A stretch of DNA of 10,579 bases, from the NCBI GenBank assembly GCA_947466555.1, contig CANIFK010000120.1, positions 1 to 10,579 of the forward strand. Direction: 5' to 3'. The notes under the pieces are model-generated. The model did not search any database, was not told the origin of the DNA, and saw only the letters and a program-made list of their open reading frames with translations. Positions 1 through 6,796 of this stretch are shown here, one piece after another (the stretch's first letter is position 1; each line of letters begins with the position of its first letter). The position numbers were made by a program, and so were the translations under genes. This DNA comes from Acidobacteriota bacterium (GTDB taxonomy: Bacteria; Acidobacteriota; Terriglobia; Bryobacterales; Bryobacteraceae).

Positions 1-1718
1 CTGACCGGAGCGAGCTTGGTGATGAGGTCCTTTGGGTTGTGGGCGCGGAGATTGCCGGTGCGGAGATCGATGGTGCCGTTGATGACGGTGAACAGCCACG
101 GGTCTTGGTCGAAGGCCTCCGGGGACCGCGCGACGGCCGGGTCGGCGCGGGCGAGCGAAATCATGGCATTGAGCGACCGCTGGGATTCCGAGCGCAGCAG
201 GTGGGACTGAAAAGCCTCCCGCTCCTCCTGCTTCTTGATCTGGTCGGCGAGTGCGTAGAGGCTGCGAATGAACTCCCCGGCCATGGAAACGATCCGCAGT
301 GTCTCGTCCTCGTTCCACCGCAGGCCGTCGTAGAGCAGCCACCGCCCGAGTGGCTCGCTATAGGCGATCCTGCCTGCGTAGTGGGAGACGAGGCGCTTGG
401 CGTTGCCGAGGTCGGTGAACCGCTCGTACGCTGAAACCATCGTCAGCAGGTTCGGCTTGCGGTTCCGCTTGGTGGACTTGTCCGCGGAATTCCCTGCCGG
501 GGCTTGCTGTGCGGCGGGGACGCTTTCGGCGGGAGCCTCCGGCACTGCATGGGTACCGGGCATTTCTCGCTCTTCCTTCGGCACTGCATCGTTGTTGGGC
601 GCTACAGGCTCATCCCCTGGCTCCGCACCGACGCTCTCTTCCGTATCCGCAATTCGTCCGATCGTGACCGGCGAGTTCACGTGCCCCCGAAAGAGGCACT
701 CGGCGCAGTATTTGTCGCCGGCCAGTTCCTGGGCGACATAGCCGCAGGTCACCGGTGCGATGTCCTCGCGCGACGCCTGGTGGAGCTTCTTTCGGGTCTC
801 CCGCTCGGAGTAGCCAGTATAGGGTTTGCTGAGCTCGTGGGCCCAGCGCTCGGCATCTTCGCAGCGCGCCACGACAGTCAGCATCCGGTACCATTCGGGT
901 TCGGGGAGCTTCGCGGCATCGTCCCGGCAGTGCCGCATCCAGCCGCAGCCGTCGAGGATGGGCGGCAGCTGCGCCGGGGCCAGGCTGGGCGGCGCGCTCT
1001 GCGGCGGGACCGAGGCGGGCGGCACCACCAGGCCGCCCGCCTCCTCCATGCCGCCGAGCCGGTCGCCGATATCATCGACGGTGTACGTTTTGCCGGTATA
1101 CTCTGCCACCACCGGCCGCACCTCGCCGGTAACCTTGCGATTGAAGGTCCCCGGCACCCGCAGTACGCGGCAGAGGTCCGCCGTCGGATCCACGGTCCAG
1201 CCGAGGGCGCGTGCCTGCAACCGGAGCATCTGTTGAAAGCCCCGGGAGAGAGCCTTCATCGCCTGGCGTTCGGTGGCGGTGCCGAGGAGGGCGGGTTTGT
1301 CGAACAGCCAGTAGACGTGCAGTCCGAAGCCACTGCGCACGATGATCGAGGGTTCGAGGCCCACGGTCTCGACGAGAGCGAGGGCCTCGGCTTCGGAGCG
1401 GGGCAGGTCCTGCGCCTTGTGCGCCTCGCCGCCGAAGTCGATATCGGCCCAGACGCCCGGCACCGCGACGACGCCGTCCTCCTTGCCGCGGCCGCCGCCG
1501 CCGGGCTGGGCGCCCTGCAGGCCCACCGCCGCGTAGACGTCCTGGCGGGCGGCCCGTTCGGCGCAGTAGTCGACGGCGGCCTCCAAGGCGCCCCCCTCCC
1601 TGAGGGGGAACGCCTTGGTTGCTTTGTCCTGGCGAGTCCAGATCACGAGCCAGCCGTGCGGCTCGGGACCGTGGACCCGTTCGATAAACTGCCGGATGAC
1701 ACTGTTGTCTCCGTGCAT
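1..1718 (-). CDS. Primase-helicase: AEP-type primase joined to a P4/D5-type region (3' end outside the window)
   Basis: Translating from the ATG at 1718 gives 572 open residues that run off the left edge, so the C-terminal helicase part is missing only because the window ends. A strong Shine-Dalgarno (AAGGAGGTT, 1722-1730) sits 5 bases upstream. Residues about 85-195 look like an archaeo-eukaryotic primase core: motif I WADIDF with Asp92 and Asp94, motif II RSGFGLHVYW with His134, then DPTADLCRVLRVPGTFN (178-193), whose Asp181 may be the third metal ligand. Residues 255-345 form a PriCT-like segment with Cys325, Cys338 and Cys341, possibly zinc-binding. A Pro/Ala/Glu-rich linker follows (about 355-420). 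From about 430 the sequence matches the D5_N region that precedes a superfamily 3 helicase in P4-like primases (EPLGRWLLYDGLRW, then FTVINGTIDLRTG near 543-555). Family knowledge predicts primer synthesis and unwinding at the element's replication origin. It is the last visible gene of the operon, 50 bases after its neighbour. Confidence 0.9.
   Translation of the reverse strand, partial: MHGDNSVIRQFIERVHGPEPHGWLVIWTRQDKATKAFPLREGGALEAAVDYCAERAARQDVYAAVGLQGAQPGGGGRGKEDGVVAVPGVWADIDFGGEAHKAQDLPRSEAEALALVETVGLEPSIIVRSGFGLHVYWLFDKPALLGTATERQAMKALSRGFQQMLRLQARALGWTVDPTADLCRVLRVPGTFNRKVTGEVRPVVAEYTGKTYTVDDIGDRLGGMEEAGGLVVPPASVPPQSAPPSLAPAQLPPILDGCGWMRHCRDDAAKLPEPEWYRMLTVVARCEDAERWAHELSKPYTGYSERETRKKLHQASREDIAPVTCGYVAQELAGDKYCAECLFRGHVNSPVTIGRIADTEESVGAEPGDEPVAPNNDAVPKEEREMPGTHAVPEAPAESVPAAQQAPAGNSADKSTKRNRKPNLLTMVSAYERFTDLGNAKRLVSHYAGRIAYSEPLGRWLLYDGLRWNEDETLRIVSMAGEFIRSLYALADQIKKQEEREAFQSHLLRSESQRSLNAMISLARADPAVARSPEAFDQDPWLFTVINGTIDLRTGNLRAHNPKDLITKLAPV
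1583..1618 (-). other. Strong stem-loop inside the primase coding sequence
   Basis: CCAAGGCG at 1583-1590 pairs with CGCCTTGG at 1611-1618. Inside it CCCCCT (1592-1597) pairs with AGGGGG (1603-1608), leaving a 5-base loop and a small internal bulge. That gives 14 base pairs, mostly G-C, starting 100 bases after the primase ATG. No U-run follows on either strand, so it is not a standard terminator. An mRNA role is inference. Confidence 0.55.
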
Positions 1719-1721
1719 CCA

Positions 1722-1730
1722 AACCTCCTT
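1722..1730 (-). promoter_or_regulatory. Ribosome binding site deciding the primase start
   Basis: Read on the minus strand this is AAGGAGGTT, a near-perfect match to the anti-Shine-Dalgarno sequence. Its core lies 5 bases before the ATG at 1718, which fixes that start. Confidence 0.85.
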
Positions 1731-1768
1731 GTTTTGGCTCTGGTGCGGTCTGTTGCTGGTAAGCGTGC

Positions 1769-2518
1769 TCAGATGACCTCGCCGTCGGTCTGATCGATGT
1801 CCCGGGCGCTGGGCGCCAGGGCACCGGACTCGAGCAGGGGCTGGAGGATGGCGGCGTACTCGCGGACCTTGGCGACCTGGTCGGGCGCTAGGCGGCCGCC
1901 GGAGGCGAACGTGGCGCGGGAGTAGACAATGCCCTGGCCGTTCTTGGTTTTCTCAAGGCCGATCCGGGTGATGACGCTGTGGCAGGGGACGGCCTTGGAG
2001 GCCAGGCGCATGAAGTACTGCCGCGCGGCTTTAACGGAACTGGCCGGCAGGCTGACGATCTCCGGAAGCAAGTTCTCCTCGCGGATGAAGAAGAGTTGCC
2101 GGACGAGCTTACAGGCCTGGCCCTCACCCTTCGGATCGCTGCCGAACTGGGCCAGCGGGCAGGAGAAGCAGTCGCCGCCGGGCTTGCCGGTGCCGACGCG
2201 GGCGTTGTTCGAGGAGCAGTCCGGAGGCTGGTTGCCTTCCGACTGATCCATCGAGATGCTCCAGTAGGCACGGGTGTCGCGCCATGCGACGATGATGCCG
2301 GAAAGCTCCTTGACCATCTCCTCGCCGTCGAGGGACTGGAGAGTCCAGGCGGTGCCGCCGCCGGCGGGAATCTTGATCCGCTCGAAGTCCGTGGTGCTCA
2401 TTCCGTTGCCGCCCAGGTTGGCGGCGACGGCGTCGCGGATCTCGGAGACGGGCATCTGGAAGACGACGAATGGGCTGGCCGCTTCCTGGGTATTCTTGAC
2501 GATTTCGTTGGTAGGCAT
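1769..2518 (-). CDS. Conserved-looking protein with a four-cysteine cluster; possible replication accessory or ssDNA-binding protein
   Basis: A 249-aa protein with an ATG at 2518 and an AGGAG site about 10 bases upstream. Residues 15-90 look like a compact alpha/beta or OB-like region (FVVFQMPVSEIRDAV, then TAWTLQSLDGEEMVKELSGIIVAWR). Next comes a cysteine cluster (Cys101, Cys117, Cys120, Cys136, in the pattern DCSSN, CFSCPLAQFGS, ACK) that could hold one zinc ion. The C-terminal part is mixed (LLPEIVSLPASSVKAARQYFM, then VYSRATFASGGRL). I recognise this general pattern from uncharacterised phage and mobile-element proteins but cannot assign a named family. It lies between the coiled-coil protein and the primase, downstream of a SNF2 helicase, so a role at the replication fork is inferred from context. 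It starts 8 bases after the stop of the upstream gene. Confidence 0.85.
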   Translation of the reverse strand: MPTNEIVKNTQEAASPFVVFQMPVSEIRDAVAANLGGNGMSTTDFERIKIPAGGGTAWTLQSLDGEEMVKELSGIIVAWRDTRAYWSISMDQSEGNQPPDCSSNNARVGTGKPGGDCFSCPLAQFGSDPKGEGQACKLVRQLFFIREENLLPEIVSLPASSVKAARQYFMRLASKAVPCHSVITRIGLEKTKNGQGIVYSRATFASGGRLAPDQVAKVREYAAILQPLLESGALAPSARDIDQTDGEVI

Positions 2519-2526
2519 GATGAGAA

Positions 2527-2922
2527 TTAGCTCCTGCGGGTTCTGAGTTTGAAAACTTCGCTGACGTCGAGGACGCCGGCCAGGCTGGGCGGCAGAGCCC
2601 GTCCTTCCCGGTCGAGCTCCCGGACATAAGCGCTGAGAGAGTTCGTGTTGAAGGTCTCCTCGACGTAATCGCCGAGGCGGGCGCGCTTGAGCGCCTTACA
2701 GACGGCGGGCTTGTCGCCGTCCTTGGGTTTGGCCCAGAGCTTGCGTTCGACGTAGACGGTACGTCCGTCGATCGAGACCCGCTCGAGGCCGCTCTGCTCA
2801 AACTGCGGCAGCAGGCGGCCTTCGAGTTCTGCGGCCTCGGCCCGGAGCGTATCGACCTGAGCTTCGAGTTCGCGTCGCTGCTCTTCGAGCGCGACGAATC
2901 GCTTCAGTTCATCGGTGTTCAT
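2527..2922 (-). CDS. Small coiled-coil protein of unknown function, phage type
   Basis: A 131-aa protein. Its ATG at 2922 overlaps the helicase stop as ATGA, and an AAGGA site lies just upstream within the helicase gene. Residues 1-45 form a strongly predicted coiled coil (ELKRFVALEEQRRELEAQVD and onward), so dimerisation is likely. The C-terminal 80 residues are basic and conserved-looking: VERKLWAKPKDGDKPAVCKAL, then an LGDYVEETFNTNSLSAYVREL segment and LPPSLAGVLDVSEVFKLRTRR. Proteins of this layout recur in phage replication or recombination clusters without a known activity. The basic tail and neighbours suggest nucleic-acid association, but nothing catalytic is visible. Confidence 0.85.
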   Translation of the reverse strand: MNTDELKRFVALEEQRRELEAQVDTLRAEAAELEGRLLPQFEQSGLERVSIDGRTVYVERKLWAKPKDGDKPAVCKALKRARLGDYVEETFNTNSLSAYVRELDREGRALPPSLAGVLDVSEVFKLRTRRS

Positions 2923-4316
2923 TGTTTTCCTTTCATTTGCTGGAGGACTGCGTTGACCACGTCGGCGCGGCGGCTGAGCGCGGACATGACTTTCTCGTCG
3001 ACAGTGTCTTCGGCGAGGAGATGGATATGCTCGACGGGCCTGGTCTGCCCGGGCCGGTGGATGCGGGCCAGGCTCTGCTCGTAGGAGCCAAGCGAGAAGC
3101 CGAGCGAGTAATAGATGGAGTAGCGGGCGCGGGTGAGGTCGACGCCCACGCCTCCGGAATCGATCTGTACGGCAAGGACAGGAGCCTCGCCGGCCTGCCA
3201 GGCTTTGAGTTCGTCGATGCGCCCGGAGAGTTCGCAGGACCGGCGGCCCGTTTCGTCAGCCACGCGGTTGACGGTTTCAAGATCCCGGTGAAACCGGCAG
3301 AAGACGACGACGGGCTCCTCGGGGGCGATGTCTTCGAGCACGTCCCGCAGGAGGTTCATCTTGGCGGAGTCGATCTGGTGATCCTCGCCGACGTCCGTGC
3401 GGACGTATCCGCCGGTGATCTGCTGCAGGCGGAGGAGCTTGACCAGCGCATTCGCCGCCGTGACCTCGCCGGACTGCACCTCGGCCATCAGGTCGCGCTC
3501 AAGCGAGCGGTAGACCTTCCGGGCCTCGGCGCCCAGCTGGCAGGTGTAGGTGACATGTACCTCGGGCGGAAGATCGAGCACGTCTTTGCCGCAGGCGAAG
3601 GTGATGCTGTAGTAGCGCCGGTTGAGCTCCTCCAGGTTCCGGTAGGCGACGACCTGGTGGTTTTGGAAGCCTCCCATGACGGCGTAATGCTGGCGGAACT
3701 TATTGAAGGACCAGCCGAAGATGGTGGCATCGAGAAACCGGAAGTAGCCGTAGACGTCGAGCGGGGAGTGCGGCATGGGCGTGCCGGAGAGGCCCAGCTT
3801 GTGTTTCGCCACGCGGCCCAGTGCGGCCATGAAGCGACTGGCTTTACCACCCGGGGCGCGGGACTTATGGATCTCATCCGCCACGACGAGATCCCACTTC
3901 TGTTTGAGGGCCCACTGGGCGAAGGGTGGCCGCCAAACGGAGTCGTAGTTGATGACGACAACCATCGGCACGCCACGCGCCTTGGCAAGCTTGATCTGCC
4001 GCTCGGCCTCCGCCTGCTTGGCGCGGACGCCGGCAAACGTATCGTCGAGCGGGATCACGTGGAACGGCGCGGCGGCGTGAGCTGCGAACTGCGGCTTCCA
4101 GACCTGGACCACCCGCAGTGGGCAGACGATCAGGATCAGTTGAAAGCCTTCCTCGGCGCACAGGTAGACGGTCATCGCGGATTTCCCGGTGCCCATGGCG
4201 GCGGCGATCATGGCGCCACGCTTGCCGCCGGCGTAGAGGCCACGGACGAAGCCGACAGCCTCACACTGGTGGCCCCAGGGAGTGGTTCGGAGGACTGGCG
4301 TTTGCGTCGCGATCAT
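2919..4316 (-). CDS. SNF2-family DEAD/H-type helicase (phage/mobile-element type)
   Basis: A 465-aa superfamily 2 ATPase. A start at 4511 would read a Gly/Arg/Pro-rich stretch in the wrong frame of the upstream gene. The ATG at 4316 overlaps the upstream TGA as ATGA and begins MIATQTPVLRTTPWGHQ, the usual N-terminal Q-like motif. Visible motifs in order: Walker A MGTGKS (41-46), motif Ia CPLRVVQVW (65-73), motif II DEIH (147-150), motif III LSGTP (176-180), and motif VI ARIHRPGQ (417-424), followed by the DEKVMSAL segment typical of SNF2 C-termini. Family members translocate on double-stranded DNA using ATP and remodel protein-DNA complexes. Phage versions sit in replication or recombination modules, as here between a 172-aa unknown and a coiled-coil protein. 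No nuclease or HNH domain is fused. Family assignment is firm; the target is unknown. Confidence 0.93.
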   Translation of the reverse strand: MIATQTPVLRTTPWGHQCEAVGFVRGLYAGGKRGAMIAAAMGTGKSAMTVYLCAEEGFQLILIVCPLRVVQVWKPQFAAHAAAPFHVIPLDDTFAGVRAKQAEAERQIKLAKARGVPMVVVINYDSVWRPPFAQWALKQKWDLVVADEIHKSRAPGGKASRFMAALGRVAKHKLGLSGTPMPHSPLDVYGYFRFLDATIFGWSFNKFRQHYAVMGGFQNHQVVAYRNLEELNRRYYSITFACGKDVLDLPPEVHVTYTCQLGAEARKVYRSLERDLMAEVQSGEVTAANALVKLLRLQQITGGYVRTDVGEDHQIDSAKMNLLRDVLEDIAPEEPVVVFCRFHRDLETVNRVADETGRRSCELSGRIDELKAWQAGEAPVLAVQIDSGGVGVDLTRARYSIYYSLGFSLGSYEQSLARIHRPGQTRPVEHIHLLAEDTVDEKVMSALSRRADVVNAVLQQMKGKQ

Positions 4317-4831
4317 GCCGGTTGCAACTCCTGGGCCAGCGCGGCGGCCTCGACCACGGTCAGCGTGGACTTTTCTCCGATGACGGCAACGACGCGCTGG
4401 CGCAGCATGGCGATGTGGTGGCGGCGACGCTGATCGGCAGCGATCTGGACATCCAGCATCCGCAGATTCGCATCGAGATCGGCGACCGTGGCCTGCATGA
4501 CCGGCACCCACTCGCAGTCCCCATTCAGCGGACTGGTGACATCGACCGGCACGGCGATCAGATTCGGCATGTCAAACCCGGGAAGGTCCAGGCCGAGCTG
4601 CAGCCGTGCCTCGCCTTCGGTGACCTCACCCGCGGTTTTCATGACCCGGCGCGCGAGGTCGAACAGTTTCTCCCGTGCCAGATCACGGCCCAACTCGCCG
4701 AACAGCTCCCCATGCTGGTCGATGACCGCTTCGACGATGTCGCGATTCAGGAAGCGCCGCCCATCCGCGCAGAATCCGGCTACGGTTTCGCGAATGGCTT
4801 CATTCAACTCCGACCGTTTACTTGCTCTCAT
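4313..4831 (-). CDS. Unknown protein of 172 aa between ParB and the helicase
   Basis: The ATG at 4831 is chosen because AGGAG lies about 9 bases upstream and a longer reading to 4984 would mostly overlap the parB gene with low-complexity sequence. It overlaps the parB stop by 14 bases and its TGA overlaps the helicase ATG. The N-terminal third is helical and charged (MRASKRSELNEAIRETVAGF, then DIVEAVIDQHGELF), resembling a small winged-helix or four-helix fold. Residues about 75-110 contain a Gly/Pro strand region (LQLGLDLPGFDMPNLIAVP). The C-terminal half is a long charged helix (ATVADLDANLRMLDVQIAAD), likely a coiled coil. There are no catalytic residues or cysteine pairs that I can interpret. 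Such proteins are common in phage early operons, but I do not recognise a named family. Confidence 0.8.
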   Translation of the reverse strand: MRASKRSELNEAIRETVAGFCADGRRFLNRDIVEAVIDQHGELFGELGRDLAREKLFDLARRVMKTAGEVTEGEARLQLGLDLPGFDMPNLIAVPVDVTSPLNGDCEWVPVMQATVADLDANLRMLDVQIAADQRRRHHIAMLRQRVVAVIGEKSTLTVVEAAALAQELQPA

Positions 4832-5765
4832 GGTGTTTGATCTCCTGGTTGATTGCTTCAAGGAAGGCAGCCGCTTTGCGGCACGAACCCGCAAAGTCCA
4901 TGTCGGGCGTGTCAAGGCTGGCGATCGCGGCCGCGATGTCGGCTGCCAGATACTTGCAGGTGGCCAGGGCCCGAACGCCGTCAAGGACCGTCATGGCGGC
5001 GTAGTTGCGCTCCACGACGGGCCGCTGCGACTCCGGCGTGGGCAGCTGGTAAGTCAGGTTGCGGTCTAGGATGGCCAAGCCGCTCTCGAGCGCCTGGCGC
5101 CGCGCTTCGGCCGGCGTGGGCAGATCCTGCCGGCGCAGTTTCCGGACCTCGGCCTTCTTCTCCTCTTGGGGCAGCTGTGCGATTTCGATCTGCCGTTCTG
5201 GCGATTGCTCGGAGATCACCGCCGCGGCGCTGATCGAAAGCTGGCCGGAGTCCATCTGCGCCAACACTTCGTCGACGGCCTTCTCGACGACCTTCTTGGC
5301 TCGCTCATAGGTCTTGTAGCTGTGGAAACCGACCTTGCTCGCGATCAGTTCACGGGTCGGCGTCCCCGCGACAACTTCAGGACAATTGTCCGGAAGTTGA
5401 CGATCTGTCCTTTGTCCTTGACGGTTGCCGATCTCACCTTCCAGCGCCTTGGCGATCGCCACCCGTTCCGAGGGGGCAAAATCCTTCCGGATTTCATTTT
5501 CGGCGTACTCGCCGGCCAGGATGGTCGATACCCTCACGATCCGTGCGGCAATGGTCGTTCGCTTCAGGACGTCACGAACGGCAAGCAGGCGGCGTTCGCC
5601 GAACACCAGGAGGTTTTCTTCGGTAATTCCGACAGGCTGGAGAAGTCCCTCGCTGGCGATACTGGCGGCGAGTTCTGTCAGATCCCCGTGATCTCTCCGG
5701 TAACGCTCACCGACCAGGATTGAGTCACACGGCACGGCCAAGATCTGTTGGGAATGATCGATCAC
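4818..5765 (-). CDS. ParB/Spo0J-family partition or transcription-regulatory protein
   Basis: A 315-aa protein starting at GTG 5765, which overlaps the upstream TGA as GTGA. GGAGGT (5771-5776) lies 5 bases upstream, and no ATG near the front fits better. The N-terminal ParB nuclease-like/CTPase domain spans about 8-105: residues 20-50 carry the LTELAASIASEGLLQPVGI segment, GERRLLAV (56-63) is the nucleotide-binding box, and AENEIRKDFAPSER (88-101) is the ENxxR box. Residues 110-135 form a linker. Then comes a helix-turn-helix domain (TRELIASKVGFHSYKTYERA, 137-156, and SISAAAVISE near 177-186). The C-terminal part is helical and could dimerise. Known members spread from parS sites using CTP or act as phage regulators. 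No ParA gene is seen in the window, so partition versus transcription control is open. A 28-base palindrome lies in its linker-coding DNA. Confidence 0.92.
   Translation of the reverse strand: MIDHSQQILAVPCDSILVGERYRRDHGDLTELAASIASEGLLQPVGITEENLLVFGERRLLAVRDVLKRTTIAARIVRVSTILAGEYAENEIRKDFAPSERVAIAKALEGEIGNRQGQRTDRQLPDNCPEVVAGTPTRELIASKVGFHSYKTYERAKKVVEKAVDEVLAQMDSGQLSISAAAVISEQSPERQIEIAQLPQEEKKAEVRKLRRQDLPTPAEARRQALESGLAILDRNLTYQLPTPESQRPVVERNYAAMTVLDGVRALATCKYLAADIAAAIASLDTPDMDFAGSCRKAAAFLEAINQEIKHHESK
5372..5399. promoter_or_regulatory. 28-base near-perfect palindrome inside parB (candidate parS-like site or operator)
   Basis: The two halves pair at 13 of 14 positions around the centre between 5385 and 5386. 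The inner core is GGACAATTGTCC (5380-5391), flanked by CAACTTC (5372-5378) and GAAGTTG (5393-5399), with one mismatch at 5379/5392. It encodes part of the linker between the ParB CTPase and HTH domains (QLPDNCPEV). It does not match the canonical chromosomal parS consensus. A DNA-binding role is inference; the symmetry is direct observation. Confidence 0.6.
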
Positions 5766-6286
5766 CGCGCACCTCCGGCCGCGCGGTAGTCCCCGCGGTC
5801 CAGTCCCGCCCGGGCGAAGCGTCGACGCAGCCGGAGAATCCGGTCGTGCAGCGTTGAGCTGGGGATTCCCAGCCGGCGGCTCGCCTCGGCAGGAGAGATG
5901 TCACACAAAAGCTGGACCAGTTCCCGGTCATCGGTGCGCAGGTTGGCCACAACGCGATCGATACTCATGCGCAGTTCCCGCCGGGCGGCCTTGCACTCAA
6001 CCGGAAGCCAGCACAGCATCTCGACCGGGACCGTTTCTGGCCTGCGGCGGGCCTGCCGGACAAGCGACGCCAGTCTCGCCGCAACGACCCGTTCGATGAA
6101 GGTGCGCAGTGAGGCCCGGGCAGGATCGAACCGCGGCAGGGCGCGCAAGCAAGCGACGACACCCTCCTGCTCAAAATCCTCCCGGTCCGACGCCGGGATG
6201 ATGCCCGATGACACCGCCGCCATAGCCTGCGTCTTGGCGGCGCGCAGCGCGATCGGGTACGCCTCGAGAAAAGTCGCCTCAACCAC
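5762..6286 (-). CDS. Small sigma-70-family RNA polymerase sigma factor
   Basis: A 174-aa protein starting at GTG 6286, with AAGGAGG (6292-6298) 5 bases upstream. It overlaps its upstream neighbour by 8 bases and ParB by 4 (GTGA). Residues about 35-80 match sigma region 2 (DREDFEQEGVVACLRALPRF, then ASLRTFIERVVAARLASLVRQ), which binds the polymerase clamp and the -10 element. Residues about 106-158 match region 4, with a helix-turn-helix at 131-157 (SPAEASRRLGIPSSTLHDRI) for the -35 element. Regions 1.1 and 3 are absent, as in ECF-type and phage sigma-like factors. The loop between the regions is short and carries two cysteines (Cys92, Cys98). Its place near the head of a replication operon suggests it switches transcription of later genes of the element or autoregulates. 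No anti-sigma gene is visible beside it. Confidence 0.88.
   Translation of the reverse strand: MVEATFLEAYPIALRAAKTQAMAAVSSGIIPASDREDFEQEGVVACLRALPRFDPARASLRTFIERVVAARLASLVRQARRRPETVPVEMLCWLPVECKAARRELRMSIDRVVANLRTDDRELVQLLCDISPAEASRRLGIPSSTLHDRILRLRRRFARAGLDRGDYRAAGGAR
5771..5776 (-). promoter_or_regulatory. Ribosome binding site deciding the GTG start of parB
   Basis: The minus strand reads GGAGGT, 5 bases before the GTG at 5765. It supports this start over any internal codon and lies inside the sigma-factor coding end. Confidence 0.7.
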
Positions 6287-6623
6287 GACGGCCTCCTTCG
6301 ACGCGGTAGTCGATCTCCATCGAGAACGGCAGGCCGCTTTTGACTTCCAGCGTCCGGATCTCCCCCAAGTCGACAGAGCGGACGTACTCGAACAGTTCCG
6401 CCACCTGCGGCTTCAGTTCGAACTGGGCCGGTACCGTCTTCGTTGCGCCTGGGTCGGTGGATCCGAATTTGACGTCGCAGACGGCCGTCGGCCACGGATC
6501 GAGGACAATTTCCCCCCGCTCGATCCGGACGAATTCAAAGCGGCCGAAGCCAAGCTGCGTCATAGCGGCGAGGAACGACCTCTCCAAGGGGCGAAGGTCG
6601 CTGGCGAACGCCGGGCGGGTCAC
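6279..6623 (-). CDS. Unknown protein of 114 aa upstream of the sigma factor
   Basis: GTG 6623 is preferred to the ATG at 6662 because GGGGAGGT (6630-6637) lies 6 bases before it and the extra residues (Ser/Arg/Gly-rich) look non-coding. They also overlap the small upstream ORF, whose stop then joins this start as GTGA. The protein begins VTRPAFASDLRPLERSFLAA and continues MTQLGFGRFEFVRIERGEIVL. Next come DPWPTAVCDVKFGS and a helical C-terminal part rich in Glu (VAELFEYVRSVDLGEIRTLE). It resembles small uncharacterised phage proteins with an alternating strand-helix pattern. There is one cysteine and no metal site. Its stop overlaps the sigma-factor start by 8 bases, so the two are probably translated together. 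No function can be assigned. Confidence 0.78.
   Translation of the reverse strand: MTRPAFASDLRPLERSFLAAMTQLGFGRFEFVRIERGEIVLDPWPTAVCDVKFGSTDPGATKTVPAQFELKPQVAELFEYVRSVDLGEIRTLEVKSGLPFSMEIDYRVEGGRRG
6292..6298 (-). promoter_or_regulatory. Ribosome binding site deciding the GTG start of the sigma factor
   Basis: The minus strand reads AAGGAGG, 5 bases before GTG 6286. This is a strong site and supports the non-ATG start. Confidence 0.75.
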
Positions 6624-6736
6624 TGGGCCACCTCCCCGTTGTCTTCCTCGACTGGCTGCCATTCCGAACAGCCCTGGTCATCGAGGCGTGAGCAGGTCGG
6701 CTCACGGAGCAGAAAATGCAATGTCGGTTTCTTCAT
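6620..6736 (-). CDS. Small ORF of 38 aa at the head of the replication operon
   Basis: ATG 6736 opens a 38-codon frame (MKKPTLHFLLREPTCSRLDD, then QGCSEWQPVEEDNGEVAQ) that ends at TGA 6620-6622, overlapping the next gene's start as GTGA. AAGGA lies about 9 bases upstream of the ATG. Two cysteines (15 and 23) and a charged acidic tail are visible; there is no membrane segment. It may be a genuine small protein, or a leader whose translation opens the start of the 114-aa gene. The start, the site and the overlap are seen directly; its function is unknown. Confidence 0.6.
   Translation of the reverse strand: MKKPTLHFLLREPTCSRLDDQGCSEWQPVEEDNGEVAQ
6630..6637 (-). promoter_or_regulatory. Ribosome binding site deciding the GTG start of the 114-aa gene
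   Basis: The minus strand reads GGGGAGGT, 6 bases before GTG 6623, inside the 38-aa ORF. The ATG at 6662 has no comparable site. Confidence 0.7.
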
Positions 6737-6796
6737 TTCGGCGGTTCCTTCGGTGTTGAGCTCGCTCAGCACAAAGCGATCTTCGCCCGCCGAATA

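Noticed and set aside
540..589. Repeat of CGGCACTGCAT (540-550 and 579-589) in the primase gene
   Set aside because: It encodes repeated Ala-Val-Pro units of a flexible linker, so it reflects low-complexity protein rather than a DNA element.
504..1793. Long plus-strand open frame (429 codons) opposite the primase
   Set aside because: It is the antisense shadow of the primase gene. The minus frame carries recognisable primase and D5 motifs and a strong ribosome site; the plus frame has none.
2922..4433. Long plus-strand open frame opposite the helicase
   Set aside because: The minus frame shows Walker A, DEIH and HRPGQ motifs. The plus frame is compositional shadow in GC-rich DNA with no motif.
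4924..4937. 14-base palindrome ATCGCGGCCGCGAT inside parB
   Set aside because: It lies in an Ala-rich GC repeat-like coding run (AAIAAAI) where such symmetry arises easily; no second site or position suggests function.
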